Source of the DNA: UBA2377 sp964525935
GTDB taxonomy: Bacteria > Verrucomicrobiota > Verrucomicrobiia > Opitutales > Opitutaceae
Length of the DNA stretch: 64,000 bases
Assembly (NCBI GenBank): GCA_964525935.1
Contig: CAZGJZ010000001.1
Coordinates: 558,001-622,000, forward strand
Direction: 5' to 3'
How positions within the stretch are numbered: position 1 is the first letter of the stretch; the number at the start of each line of letters is the position of its first letter. Below the pieces are notes generated by a model, which saw nothing but the letters and a program-made list of their open reading frames with translations, searched no databases and had not been told where the DNA came from. Position numbers and translations under genes: made by a program. Below are positions 8,647 to 17,539 of the stretch, in pieces.

Positions 8647-9911
8647 GTCCGCTGCGAAATCGTGGCCGCGAGGCGGGCTTTGCGCTCGTGCTGACTCTGC
8701 TGCTCTTGGCGTTGCTGGTGATGGCGGTTTACGCGCTCGGTGGACTGGTGAAGGTGGACGGGCAGGTTTCGTCGGCGAGCGTTTATCAGACTCAGGCGCG
8801 GCAGAATGCGCTGCTCGGCTTGCATGCCGGCCTAAGCGAACTGCAGAGCAATGCGGGAGCTGACGATCGAGTAACGGGGATGGCGGGGATGACTGGCATC
8901 GGGCCTGACGAGAACAACGTTACGCGTCATTGGTGCGGTGTTTGGCGGCAGAGCGACGGCGCACTGCTCGCGTGGCTGGCTTCCGGGGCTCAAAATACCG
9001 CGGTCGCCGTGCAGCCGGGTTTAAAGGTGATCGAACTGGTGGGTAGTCATACGGTGGGCGCACCGGCGGCGGATTCTGAGCATGTGATCGCGGGGAAGAT
9101 TCCACTGGTGGTAAGTGAAGCTCCCGGCAGTCCGGGAGCCGCGACGGTGATTGGCAGCTACGCCTGGCTGGTCAGCGACGAGGGCGTGAAGACTCCGGCC
9201 TATGCGCCGGGGCCGGTCCCGGTTGTGGCACCGGTGATATTTTCCCGTTCGCTGACAGATGCGCAGAGCAAGTTGCGGGACGCAATCGCGGCGCATGAGG
9301 CTAATCTGCCCAAGGTTCTGATGTATGAGCAACTGGCGCTCCTGCCGGCCCCTGGCGCCGCGCTGACCCCATCGGTGCTGCAGGATAATTTTCACAGCGT
9401 CACCCTGACCAGCCGGTTTGTCACGGCCACCGGACTGCAAGCCGGGTTGATCAATATCAATACGAACTCCGTCGATCTGTGGCGGAATGTGCTGCAAACT
9501 TATAGTAACGCGCCGGGTGCGGTGCAATTTTCGAGTGCCGCGACCTTGTCGTCGCGAGGGACGAACCTGCAAAACGGGATCGCGGCGTATTCCGGCGCAG
9601 GGAAAGCGGCTTATGGGCCGTTCACTACCGTGGAGGACTTGGCGGCTTTTATCGCTGATGCTTTTCCGAGTAATACTTCGCCCAGCGCCGCGCAGATCAT
9701 GGCGGTTATTCGACCGATACTGGCCGTCCGGTCGGATACCTTCCGGATTCGCGGCTACGGGGAGGCGGTCAATCCGGCTGATTCAGCGAAGGTCGAGGCG
9801 GTGGCTTATTGCGAGGCGGTGGTGCAGCGCACGCTCGATCCGGCGGCGAATGGACTGGGACGAAAATTCCGGATAATCTATTTCCGCTGGCTCGGGTCAG
9901 ATGACATTTAG
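8643..9911 (+). CDS. GspK/PilX-like tip pseudopilin
   Basis: The 422-residue protein begins at GTG 8643, overlapping the previous stop as GTGA. After a basic leader ending in Gly12 the hydrophobic helix FALVLTLLLLALLVMAVYAL lacks Glu at mature position 5, a known feature of GspK, the tip subunit. The region QTQARQNALLGLHAGLSELQ fits the GspK/PilX helix, and the long Ala/Gly-rich remainder fits the enlarged K head. It also resembles the long A proteins of the verrucomicrobial pilin cassettes. It is the last gene of the operon, and a tRNA follows 54 bases later with no clear terminator between. Confidence 0.84.
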   Translation: MSPLRNRGREAGFALVLTLLLLALLVMAVYALGGLVKVDGQVSSASVYQTQARQNALLGLHAGLSELQSNAGADDRVTGMAGMTGIGPDENNVTRHWCGVWRQSDGALLAWLASGAQNTAVAVQPGLKVIELVGSHTVGAPAADSEHVIAGKIPLVVSEAPGSPGAATVIGSYAWLVSDEGVKTPAYAPGPVPVVAPVIFSRSLTDAQSKLRDAIAAHEANLPKVLMYEQLALLPAPGAALTPSVLQDNFHSVTLTSRFVTATGLQAGLININTNSVDLWRNVLQTYSNAPGAVQFSSAATLSSRGTNLQNGIAAYSGAGKAAYGPFTTVEDLAAFIADAFPSNTSPSAAQIMAVIRPILAVRSDTFRIRGYGEAVNPADSAKVEAVAYCEAVVQRTLDPAANGLGRKFRIIYFRWLGSDDI

Positions 9912-9965
9912 AAAAATCTTGTGGATTTTAGGGGAAAACTGTGGCTTCTACGCCGTTCGCTTAGC

Positions 9966-10040
9966 GCCAGGGTAGCTCAGTGGTAGAGCAGGGGACTCAT
10001 AAGCCCTTGGTCGGCGGTTCAATCCCGCCCCCTGGCACCA
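9966..10040 (+). tRNA. tRNA with CAU anticodon (elongator Met or Ile2)
   Basis: A full cloverleaf is visible: acceptor GCCAGGG/CCCTGGC, D-stem GCTC/GAGC, anticodon loop CTCATAA, T-stem GGCGG/CCGCC, and an encoded CCA end. The anticodon is CAT. The anticodon stem GGGGA/GCCCT leaves an A-G mismatch at the loop-proximal pair (9995/10003). A CAU tRNA may be elongator Met or, if its C34 is modified to lysidine, Ile2. The anticodon-arm and variable-loop sequence is close to bacterial Ile2, so identity is left open. Initiator Met is excluded because the first pair is a perfect G-C and the three G-C pairs of the initiator anticodon stem are absent. Confidence 0.95.
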
Positions 10041-10086
10041 TGCTTCGCCCGTTGGGCTTCGCATGGCATGCCATCATTTGGCTGGC

Positions 10087-10395
10087 TTACAATTGGCCCA
10101 ACAGGGCGCGTAATTCGACGGCGGGGTCCTCGTGATCCTGCTCAATGGCTAGGCGCAGGGCTTCTTCCAAGTGCAAGCGCGCTTCAGTCCGGCGGCCGGC
10201 GGCCAGCAGGTGTTTGCCGAGTAAGATTCGCGGGAGCATCCAGTCGGGCTTTTTGGCGATGCAGGCGGCGTAGTGCGGCTCGGCTTCGGTGCCGCGATTT
10301 TCGGCGCTGAGCGCCTGGGCGAGGCTAAAGCGGAACAGGTCGTTTTCCGGCTGACGGTCGACCAAGGCCTGAAACTGCTCTACGCGCGATGGCAT
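10087..10395 (-). CDS. Small TPR-like protein
   Basis: The 102-residue product has two degenerate tetratricopeptide repeats: FQALVDRQPENDLFRFSLAQ followed by an Ala-rich helix with YAACIAKKPDWMLPRILLGK, ending in an Arg/Glu-rich helix (EARLHLEEALRLA). It has no signal peptide or membrane segment. Start ATG 10395 lies one base after the stop of the upstream PP2C gene (TGA-G-ATG), so the two are almost certainly co-translated. It may be a partner or scaffold for that phosphatase, but this rests on position only. Confidence 0.8.
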   Translation of the reverse strand: MPSRVEQFQALVDRQPENDLFRFSLAQALSAENRGTEAEPHYAACIAKKPDWMLPRILLGKHLLAAGRRTEARLHLEEALRLAIEQDHEDPAVELRALLGQL

Positions 10396-10396
10396 C

Positions 10397-11122
10397 TCAC
10401 TCCACCGAATCGATAAAGACGAGAACGCCCGTGGCGTTGTCGGGTCCACCGCGACGGATGGCGAGGGCGATGATTTCGCGCAGCACGGCGGCAGGCTCTT
10501 CCGGCGGGGCTATCATGGCGGCGAGCTCGGTGTCGCGGACGAGGCGGGTGACGCCATCGGTGCAAAATAAGTAGCGGTCGCCGGCGCGCAGCGATTGGGA
10601 AACGAGATCCACTTCCGGCGGCGTGGGCTGGCCAATGCAGCGGGTGAGCGCGTTGCGGTTGATCTCGTGGTAGTAAATCTTCTCGCCGCGAGCCCGGCGC
10701 ACGCGGGCTTCGTTTTCGACCGAATGATCGCTGGTCAACGCGGTAAAGGTGCCGGCGCGCCAGCCATAGGCGCGGGAATCGCCGACATGCGCCAGATGGA
10801 GATGATCGCCCCGGATATGGCCAAACGTGAGGGTCGAGCCGATGCCGGTCTCGGGGCTCATGACCTGGCCCAAGGATTGGACGGCTTCGTTGGCGCGGTG
10901 GACGATTTCGATCAGATCGGGGGCGCTATCGCCGGTATGCGCGGCGAGGCCGGCGCGGATCTCGTCGAGCGTGAGCTGGGCTGCTTCGCCACCGCCGGGC
11001 AGGCCGCCTACGCCGTCGGCGACGCCAAAATACATGGCTCCTTCGTCGAGGAGGTAGCGGTCTTCGTTCTCACGCCGGACACGGCCAATGTCGGTGAGTG
11101 CGGCGGCGCGGAATTTAATCAT
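10397..11122 (-). CDS. PP2C-family serine/threonine protein phosphatase
   Basis: This is a metal-dependent phosphoprotein phosphatase of 241 residues, with no membrane segment or extra domain. Family motifs are in order: RRENEDRYLL, GVADGVGG (metal-binding Asp), GSTLTF, AHVGDSRAY, LTSDHSV, LTRCIGQ, FCTDGVTRL and GGPDNATGVLVF. It resembles the stand-alone PrpC/Stp type that reverses Hanks-type kinase phosphorylation. No such kinase is in the window. It is followed at one base by the TPR gene and preceded by dinG with a 31-base gap, all leftward. Confidence 0.94.
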   Translation of the reverse strand: MIKFRAAALTDIGRVRRENEDRYLLDEGAMYFGVADGVGGLPGGGEAAQLTLDEIRAGLAAHTGDSAPDLIEIVHRANEAVQSLGQVMSPETGIGSTLTFGHIRGDHLHLAHVGDSRAYGWRAGTFTALTSDHSVENEARVRRARGEKIYYHEINRNALTRCIGQPTPPEVDLVSQSLRAGDRYLFCTDGVTRLVRDTELAAMIAPPEEPAAVLREIIALAIRRGGPDNATGVLVFIDSVE

Positions 11123-11153
11123 ATTTTGGTAAAAGTGCCGTCAAAAGGCTGGA

Positions 11154-13226
11154 TTACGTAAACGGCAGGAAGACTTTGTCGCGATTATCTGCCGTCAGTC
11201 GAGAATGTTTTGCAATAGGCAGGCAGCCGAGGAATAGCCGTCCGTAGGTCTTGGCTAGGACCCGGGAGTCCAAAATCGTGATCAAACCGCGGTCCGTGGC
11301 CGTCCGAATGAGCCGGCCGATGCCCTGACGGAACTTGATCAGGGCGTCGGGCAGGGTGAGTTCGTTGAAGGGATTGCCGCCGCGGTCGCGGATCCACTCG
11401 CTGCGCGCCTCGGCGACGGGATGCGACGGCGGGTCGAAAGGCAGACGGGTGATAATGACTTGGGAGAGCGATGGGCCGGGCACATCGACGCCGGCCCAGA
11501 AGCTGTCGGTGCCAAACAGAATCCCGTTGCCCGCGGCTTGCAGGCGTTGGGCGAGTTCGGTGCGCGAAAAATCCTCGCCCTGCATGAAAAACGGGCGGCC
11601 GGCCTTGGCGAAGTCGCCCTGCAACGCGTCGGCCACCTGGCGCATGTCGTGGTAGCTGGTGAACAGCACGAGCGAGCCGCCAGTCACGCGGAGGGTGCAA
11701 AAGCGGATGTAGTCGATGAGCGTGGCGATGGCGAGTTTGGCTTCGCCGGGCGAGGGCAGCGGGACGTCGCCGGCGACGAAGACGCGCATGTGGCGTTCAA
11801 AATCGAAGGGCGACTGCACGACGACCGTGCGCGCGGCTTCGGCGCCGACCCGCACTTGAAACGGTTCGATGCTGCCACCCATCGCGAGCGTGGCACTCGT
11901 GAAAACGACCGAGGTGCCGCGCTGGAGCAGTTCCTCGCGCAGGTAGGGCGCGATGTCGAGGGGCGCCGTGCGCAAGGTGACGATGGTCTGCCGGCGACCG
12001 GAGCGCTCCAGCCAGTAAACCGAACCTTCATCGGCGACGGAGAGCCATTGCCGGAGGCTGGTTTGGTAAGTCTTGAGCCGACCACGCTGCTCAAGGAGTT
12101 CGTCGCGGGGTTGGCCCTCGTCGAGTTTGTCAGCGATGGTGCCGACGGCTTTGATGAGTTTCTGCAACGGCTCGTCGAGATAGGGTTCACATGCGCCCTC
12201 GGCCCGCACGCGCACGACCGGTTGGGTGGTGAGGAGCTTGTCGCGGAGAAAGCTGAAGAACTGTTCGGCGGCATCGAGGGCATCGACGACGAGCTGTTGA
12301 TCGAGCGGACCGCCGTGCTTGGCGAGCAGGCCGCGGCGCGTCTTTGGGTTGTAGAGATACTTCAGCATCCGGTCGGTGCCGTAGCTGCTGAGTCGCAGGC
12401 CAAAATGATCCGTGGCGACCTCGGGCACGGTGTGCGCCTCGTCGAGCACGACGAAATCATCCGGGAAAAGCACGCCGCGGGCGCCGCCTTTTTCCTTGGC
12501 ACCGCCGGCGTTGATGTGGGCGAAAAGCAGCGAGTGGTTGACGATGATGACTTGAGCGAGGCGGATGCGCGCCCGGGCGCGCTGGTAGAAGCAGTGGTCG
12601 CCATTGCAGTGCTTGCGCGAACAGGCGGAGGAGTCGGCGTTGATCCACTCCCAGACTTCGGGCGAAGGCGGCGGGGAGAGTTCGTGGCGCAGGCCGTCGC
12701 TGCTGACCGTGGCCCAGGCGGCGATGCGCTGGAGTTCCGTGTGCTCGATGCTGGCGAAGAGTTCCTGTTTATCGCGTAGCGCGGTGGCGAGGCGGGTGGT
12801 GCAGAGGTAGTTGGCCTTGCCGACGAGGACGGCGCTCTTGAAATCGGCGTAGGGCTGGAGCTCCGGAGTGGAGCGGAAGACACGGCGGCAGAGCGGGAGG
12901 TCTTTGGTTTCGAGCTGCTCTTGCAGCGAGATCGTGTGGGTCGAAACGATCAGCTGCCGCGACTGGTCGGTGGCGTGGATGATGCCGGGCAGCAGGTAGG
13001 CGAGGGATTTGCCGACGCCGGTGCCGGCCTCGAAAAGCAGGGCTTCGTCAGCATCGAAGGCGTGCGCGGTGGTGCGGGCCATCTGCTCCTGTTGCGGGCG
13101 GTGTTCGAGTTCGAGGGCGCTCTGCAGCCAGCCGCCTTCGGCGAAAAGCTTGGCGGCGAGTTCCGGCGCCCGGCTCGGCGGAGGAGCGGGAGGCAGGGAG
13201 TCGTTGTCGTCGCGAATGCCAATCAT
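11154..13226 (-). CDS. dinG: DinG-family ATP-dependent DNA helicase
   Basis: This is a superfamily 2, XPD-like 5'-3' helicase of 690 residues. Walker A is EAGTGVGKS (66-74) and the Walker B box is VVLDEAHTV. Cys142, Cys202, Cys207 and Cys212 have the spacing of the DinG/XPD iron-sulphur cluster. Later motifs include VVFTSATLAM, ILFGTDSFWAGVDVPG, ITRLPFDPPSHP and FRQGIGRLIRT. In E. coli the protein resolves R-loops and unusual duplexes and belongs to the LexA regulon. I see no obvious LexA box in the 100 bases upstream. It lies in a leftward run with the PP2C and TPR genes. Confidence 0.95.
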   Translation of the reverse strand: MIGIRDDNDSLPPAPPPSRAPELAAKLFAEGGWLQSALELEHRPQQEQMARTTAHAFDADEALLFEAGTGVGKSLAYLLPGIIHATDQSRQLIVSTHTISLQEQLETKDLPLCRRVFRSTPELQPYADFKSAVLVGKANYLCTTRLATALRDKQELFASIEHTELQRIAAWATVSSDGLRHELSPPPSPEVWEWINADSSACSRKHCNGDHCFYQRARARIRLAQVIIVNHSLLFAHINAGGAKEKGGARGVLFPDDFVVLDEAHTVPEVATDHFGLRLSSYGTDRMLKYLYNPKTRRGLLAKHGGPLDQQLVVDALDAAEQFFSFLRDKLLTTQPVVRVRAEGACEPYLDEPLQKLIKAVGTIADKLDEGQPRDELLEQRGRLKTYQTSLRQWLSVADEGSVYWLERSGRRQTIVTLRTAPLDIAPYLREELLQRGTSVVFTSATLAMGGSIEPFQVRVGAEAARTVVVQSPFDFERHMRVFVAGDVPLPSPGEAKLAIATLIDYIRFCTLRVTGGSLVLFTSYHDMRQVADALQGDFAKAGRPFFMQGEDFSRTELAQRLQAAGNGILFGTDSFWAGVDVPGPSLSQVIITRLPFDPPSHPVAEARSEWIRDRGGNPFNELTLPDALIKFRQGIGRLIRTATDRGLITILDSRVLAKTYGRLFLGCLPIAKHSRLTADNRDKVFLPFT

Positions 13227-13325
13227 GAGTGATGCGGGCCGACACGGAAGGCCCTGCCGCTGCCACGCGCAAACGAAATAGGTGGGCGCGGCCGGCGCCG
13301 CGCAAAATGCCGCCGAAAGCAGGGT

Positions 13326-14630
13326 TTACGCCGACGTGATATCGATCGGCACCACGGTCTGGGTGGCCATCGAGCGGTCAGCGCAGAAACCGATGAGATG
13401 GCCGCTAATGGAGTCGTCGAGCGTGGTGGCGGAGATGGAGGGCGTTTCGCCGCGCAGGGTGCGCACGAAGTCGGCGACGAGACGCAGGTCGCCGCCGCCG
13501 TGGCCGCCTTGCGCGCCGGTCATGTCGCCGCCGATATTCAGGTCGACGACTTTTTCGGAGTATTCGTGGCCCGGGCGCGGGTCGATGTGGCGGATGACAA
13601 ATTTGGAGTCTTCCATGACGCCCTGAATTTCGCCGAGCGTGCCGACGAGGTGCAGTGAACGCGTGGGCCGGGCGGCGCCGCCGATCATGTTGAGCGTGGC
13701 GGTGCAGCCGTCGGAAAACCCGATGGCGACGGATTGGTGGTCGACGACGTCGTTGTCGCATTTCCAAACGCAGCGGCCGTAAGGATTGTCGCCTTTGAGC
13801 GAGGCAATTTTGTCCTCGAGCGTGGGCTGGGCGATGTGCTCAAGCGGATGCCAGACGTAGAAACCCCAGCGCTCCGGGTGATCGATGTAGTGCTTCTTCG
13901 CGGAGTAAAGACAGGTGGGCTCGATCGGGCAGTCCACGAGGCAGCGGGTGCCGGCGCCGGGCGGGGCCTTGTCAGGGCGAAACTGAAAATTGCCGCCGAC
14001 GCTCGAAACCTGCACAGGCGCGACGCCGCTTTTCATCCACGCGATCAGGTCGAGGTCGTGGCAGGACTTCGACATCAGCATGGAGGAGCCGCAGCCGTCC
14101 TTGCGGGCCCATTTGCCGCGCACAAAACCCACGCCCATATGATGGTAGGAAACGTGTTCGACGGCCTGCACGTTGAGAATCGTGCCGATGGTGCCGTTGA
14201 TGACTTCCTGGCGGATGGCGGCGTAGAACGGGGCGTAGCGCAGCACGTGACAGATGCTGACCTTGCGGCCGTGTTTTCGCGCGACTTGCACCAATTCCCA
14301 GAGTTCGGCCTCGGAGGTGGCGAAGGGTTTTTCGAGGAGCAGGTCGTATCCGGCCTTGAGCAGCGGCACGGAGGTGCGCACGTGCTGGTTATCCATGGTG
14401 CCATTGATGATGAAGTCGGCGCGTTTGGGCAGCGCGGCGAGTTCGTCGGCGGATTGCCAGCATTGCGCGGGCGTGAGCCCGAAACGCTGGCGGGCTTGTT
14501 CGCGGCGCAGGTCGGTGGGATCGGCGACGCCGACAATCTCGAGCTCGTCGGGATGATGCTGGGCGTAGGAGGCGTAAACCAGCGCGCGGTGGCCGGCGCC
14601 GACGATGATGGCGGTCAGTTTTTTCTTCAT
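13326..14630 (-). CDS. Gfo/Idh/MocA-family oxidoreductase with a cysteine-rich insertion
   Basis: The 434-residue protein has an N-terminal Rossmann NAD(P) fold (GAGHRALVYA) and the EKP motif at 100-102 typical of the family. KSCHDLDLI (188-196) supplies the catalytic-region His and Asp. Cys230, Cys234 and Cys240 plus Cys287 and Cys291 form C-x3-C-x5-C and C-x3-C clusters, unusual for the family and possibly metal-binding. Substrates are usually sugars, inositols or their acids, and none can be named here. The start is ATG 14630; upstream in-frame sequence belongs to the divergent ATPase gene. No signal peptide is visible. Confidence 0.92.
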   Translation of the reverse strand: MKKKLTAIIVGAGHRALVYASYAQHHPDELEIVGVADPTDLRREQARQRFGLTPAQCWQSADELAALPKRADFIINGTMDNQHVRTSVPLLKAGYDLLLEKPFATSEAELWELVQVARKHGRKVSICHVLRYAPFYAAIRQEVINGTIGTILNVQAVEHVSYHHMGVGFVRGKWARKDGCGSSMLMSKSCHDLDLIAWMKSGVAPVQVSSVGGNFQFRPDKAPPGAGTRCLVDCPIEPTCLYSAKKHYIDHPERWGFYVWHPLEHIAQPTLEDKIASLKGDNPYGRCVWKCDNDVVDHQSVAIGFSDGCTATLNMIGGAARPTRSLHLVGTLGEIQGVMEDSKFVIRHIDPRPGHEYSEKVVDLNIGGDMTGAQGGHGGGDLRLVADFVRTLRGETPSISATTLDDSISGHLIGFCADRSMATQTVVPIDITSA

Positions 14631-14682
14631 GCGGGATTGCTCCGAAACGCGAGCGACACGGAAGGGTTTGCTGCGGGCCGGC

Positions 14683-14696
14683 GCAAATGAATTTGC
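14683..14696. promoter_or_regulatory. Short inverted repeat between divergent oxidoreductase and ATPase genes
   Basis: GCAAAT-GA-ATTTGC is a 6-bp perfect dyad centred 40 bases before the ATPase ATG and 60 before the oxidoreductase ATG. Its placement between divergent genes would suit an operator, but the length is compatible with chance. Confidence 0.2.
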
Positions 14697-14729
14697 ACGC
14701 CAGCGCGGCCGGGACACGTTTGAGCCGAA

Positions 14730-16991
14730 ATGAGCAACGATACCGCCGGCACACATGACTGGGTGGGGGAGCTGGCGGCGTTTTTGCGCGCGCAGCCGGG
14801 CGTGGGTGCGGTGCGCATCGATCCCGCGGCGCATCGCGTGGAAATCGCCACGCTGGGCGCAGCGGACCTGACGGAGTTGCAGACGCGGCTGGCCGAAACG
14901 ATCGCCGCGGTTGAGGAGCAACTGAGCGGACAAGGGCAGAGCAAGGCACCGCCGGGGTTTACACTGCGGCGGACGGGCGACGGGGCGTTTGAGCTGGGCC
15001 GCGAGACATGCGTCACCGCGGAGAAATTCTGGCATTGGCGGGAAGTGGAGTGGCCGACGATCATCCACGAGACCGAGGAGGAGGAATCGGAGTGGAAGGA
15101 ACTCACCTTGTTTGCCGCGATTTGCGGTGCGGCCGGCTTGGCGGGTTATCTGGCCGGGGTAACATTGCCCGGGCTGCCGTGGTTGAGCCGCGGCCTTTAC
15201 TTCGCGGGCGTCGTGGCCGGCGGTTGGGATGCGGCGAAGGACTCGTGGGGCAATCTGCGCACGCTCAAGCTCGACATTCATTTTCTCATGCTCGCGGTCG
15301 CTGCGGGTGCGATGGCAATCGGTGCATGGGGTGAGGCGGTGTTGCTGTTGTTTTTATTTTCCGCGTCGGGCGCGATGGAGGCGTTTGCCCTGGACCGCAC
15401 GCATCGTGAGGTCAGCGCGCTGCTGAAATCGTCGCCCAAGCGGGCGACGCGCGTGCTCGATGATGGCAGTGAACATGAAGTTGATGTGGCGGAGCTGCAA
15501 CTTGGCCATCTCGTGCGCGTGAAGCCCGGCGGGGCGTTTCCGGCGGATGGTGATGTAGTCAAGGGACGCAGTGCGAGCGACGAGTCCACGCTGAGCGGTG
15601 AGGCCGTGCCGGTGGAGAAGAATGTGGGCGACGCGGTTTTCAGCGGCACGCTGAACCTGTGGGGTGCAGTTGATTTCAAGGTGGCACGGCTCCCGGCGGA
15701 AAGCACGTTGCAGAAGATCATCCGGTTGATTCAGACGGCGCAGAAGCTGCGGGCGCCGAGCGAGCGGTTCACGGACAAGTTCGGGCCGCGTTACACGTAT
15801 ATCGTGATCGGTGGATCGCTCGTGATGTTTTTAGTCTGGTGGCTCGGCTTCGGGCTGCCGGCCTTTACGAATACGCCAGAGGTCCGGTCGGCATTTTACA
15901 GAGCGATGACGCTGATGGTGGTGGCGAGTCCGTGTGCGCTCGTGCTGTCGATTCCGTCGGCGATCCTGGCGGCGATCGCGTGGGGCGCGCGCCATGGCGT
16001 GCTGTTTCGCGGTGGCGCGGCCATTGAGAAGCTGGCCGAGGTGACGACTGTGGCGCTGGATAAGACGGGCACGTTGACGACAGGCGAACTGACCGTGGTC
16101 GGCTACGAAAGCTATCCGCCGGGGCGGGAGACAGAGATCATCGAACTGGCGTATGCGTTGGAGGCGAAGTCGGAGCATCCGCTCGCGCGGGCCATCGTGC
16201 GTGATGCGAAGGCGCGTGGTGCGCGGCTCATCGAGTTGAAGGAATTTCGCAATCTCGTGGGGCAGGGTGTGACCGGGCAGGCCGGCGGAGCGCAGGCGTT
16301 GCTGGGTCGCCGCGAACTACTCCAGGCGGGTCCGCTGGCTGATTGGGCGGGGAAACTGCCGCCAGCGCCGGCAGATTTGGCGGAAGTGTGGGTCGTGGGA
16401 CGCGATGTGCTGGGCCGGGTGTTGTTGCGCGACCAGATTCGCACGGAGTCGAAGGCGGTGCTTGCCGCACTCAAGGCCATGGGCATCCGCACCGTGATGC
16501 TCACGGGTGACCGCCGCCAGGCGGCTGAAGCCGTGGCCCGGGAGCTCGGCCTTGATGAAGTGCGGGCGCACCTGACGCCGGAACAGAAGGTCGCCGCGAT
16601 TCAGGAACTGAAGCAGACGTCTGCGGGCGGGCTGATCGCGATGGTTGGTGATGGGGTCAACGATGCGCCCTGTCTGGCGGCGGCCGATGTGAGCGTGGCG
16701 ATGGGCGCACGCGGGAGCGACGCGGCGCTGGAGCAGGCGGAGGTGATTTTGATGCACGATCGCATCGAGAACTTTCTCGCGGCCGAGCGACTGAGCCGGC
16801 GGGCGCGCGCCATCATCCGGCAGAACCTGGCGATTTCGCTGGGGGTGGTAGTCGTGATGATCGTGGCCACCGCGATCGGTGCCGTGCCGCTCGCCGTCGG
16901 CGTTGCGGCCCACGAAGGCAGCACCGTCGTGGTGTGCCTAAATTCGCTGCGGCTGTTGTTCGGTGGAAATCGCCAGCTGGCGGCGAGCTAG
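14730..16991 (+). CDS. P1B-4-type heavy-metal-transporting ATPase
   Basis: The 753-residue inner-membrane pump has phosphorylation loop ALDKTGTLT (about 442-450), actuator STLSGEAVP, EHPLARA and MVGDGVNDAP. The transmembrane metal motif is SPC (400-402), not CPC, and the last helix carries HEGST (from about 728). This SPC plus HEGxT pair defines the P1B-4 group, whose members export cobalt, ferrous iron, zinc or nickel. The first 60 residues resemble an HMA ferredoxin fold (VGELAAFLRAQPGVGAVRID) but lack the CxxC metal site. Its TAG stop overlaps the stop of the convergent transpeptidase gene in a CTAG. Specificity cannot be set from sequence alone. Confidence 0.93.
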   Translation: MSNDTAGTHDWVGELAAFLRAQPGVGAVRIDPAAHRVEIATLGAADLTELQTRLAETIAAVEEQLSGQGQSKAPPGFTLRRTGDGAFELGRETCVTAEKFWHWREVEWPTIIHETEEEESEWKELTLFAAICGAAGLAGYLAGVTLPGLPWLSRGLYFAGVVAGGWDAAKDSWGNLRTLKLDIHFLMLAVAAGAMAIGAWGEAVLLLFLFSASGAMEAFALDRTHREVSALLKSSPKRATRVLDDGSEHEVDVAELQLGHLVRVKPGGAFPADGDVVKGRSASDESTLSGEAVPVEKNVGDAVFSGTLNLWGAVDFKVARLPAESTLQKIIRLIQTAQKLRAPSERFTDKFGPRYTYIVIGGSLVMFLVWWLGFGLPAFTNTPEVRSAFYRAMTLMVVASPCALVLSIPSAILAAIAWGARHGVLFRGGAAIEKLAEVTTVALDKTGTLTTGELTVVGYESYPPGRETEIIELAYALEAKSEHPLARAIVRDAKARGARLIELKEFRNLVGQGVTGQAGGAQALLGRRELLQAGPLADWAGKLPPAPADLAEVWVVGRDVLGRVLLRDQIRTESKAVLAALKAMGIRTVMLTGDRRQAAEAVARELGLDEVRAHLTPEQKVAAIQELKQTSAGGLIAMVGDGVNDAPCLAAADVSVAMGARGSDAALEQAEVILMHDRIENFLAAERLSRRARAIIRQNLAISLGVVVVMIVATAIGAVPLAVGVAAHEGSTVVVCLNSLRLLFGGNRQLAAS

Positions 16992-17539
16992 TCTACGATC
17001 AGCACCATGTCACCGGTGCGGACTTCCTCGTAGAGTTCGACGATCTCGATGTTGCGCATGAGCACGCAGCCGGCGCTGAGCGGCGTGCCGATCTTGTCCT
17101 CGTGATTGGTGCCATGGAGGTAGATGTAGCGCGCGTGGGTGTCGACGACTTCGCCGGCGGCATTGTTACCCGCATTGATGCCGGGCTCTAGACCGCGCAG
17201 CCAGAGGATGCGGCTGGTGATAAGGTTGGGCTCGGTGTCGGCGGAGGGGAGTTCGTTAAAATGCCGGCCGGTGGGCACGCGGGCCTTGAAAACCATCCCG
17301 GGCGGCTGGCCGGCGCCGATGCGTTCGGCGATGGCGTGCAGGCCGCGCGGGGTGCCGAGCGAGTCCTTGAGGTTGGACGGTGGCCGGCGCGAGGTGGATA
17401 TGACGTAGCTTTTCACAAGCTGCCCGCCTCGAATAAATTGCATTGTCTGCCGGCCGATGCGAACGAGCAAAATCCGGTCTGCGGGCTTGATACCCAGTCG
17501 GGCGCAGCTTTTAGTAATCAGTTCGTTAGAACTCTCCAT
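16988..17539 (-). CDS. L,D-transpeptidase (YkuD family)
   Basis: The 183-residue protein carries the catalytic signature HGTNHEDKIGTPLSAGC (His142, Cys158) and continues VLMRNIEIVEL. Such enzymes form 3-3 peptidoglycan cross-links or attach lipoproteins. No clear signal peptide precedes the domain, which is odd for a cell-wall enzyme. An upstream GTG at 17560 adds only MKDDVLA. At ATG 17539 the codon overlaps the asd ATG on the other strand inside CATG, and its TAG overlaps the ATPase stop inside CTAG. An AAGGA lies 13 bases before the ATG. Confidence 0.9.
   Translation of the reverse strand: MESSNELITKSCARLGIKPADRILLVRIGRQTMQFIRGGQLVKSYVISTSRRPPSNLKDSLGTPRGLHAIAERIGAGQPPGMVFKARVPTGRHFNELPSADTEPNLITSRILWLRGLEPGINAGNNAAGEVVDTHARYIYLHGTNHEDKIGTPLSAGCVLMRNIEIVELYEEVRTGDMVLIVD

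Noticed and set aside
11421..12779. Long rightward frame over dinG
   Set aside because: Antisense shadow, Val/Ala/Glu/Arg-rich, no domain.
14631..15281. N-terminal extension of the oxidoreductase
   Set aside because: The frame runs into the divergent ATPase gene and has no homologous character before ATG 14630.
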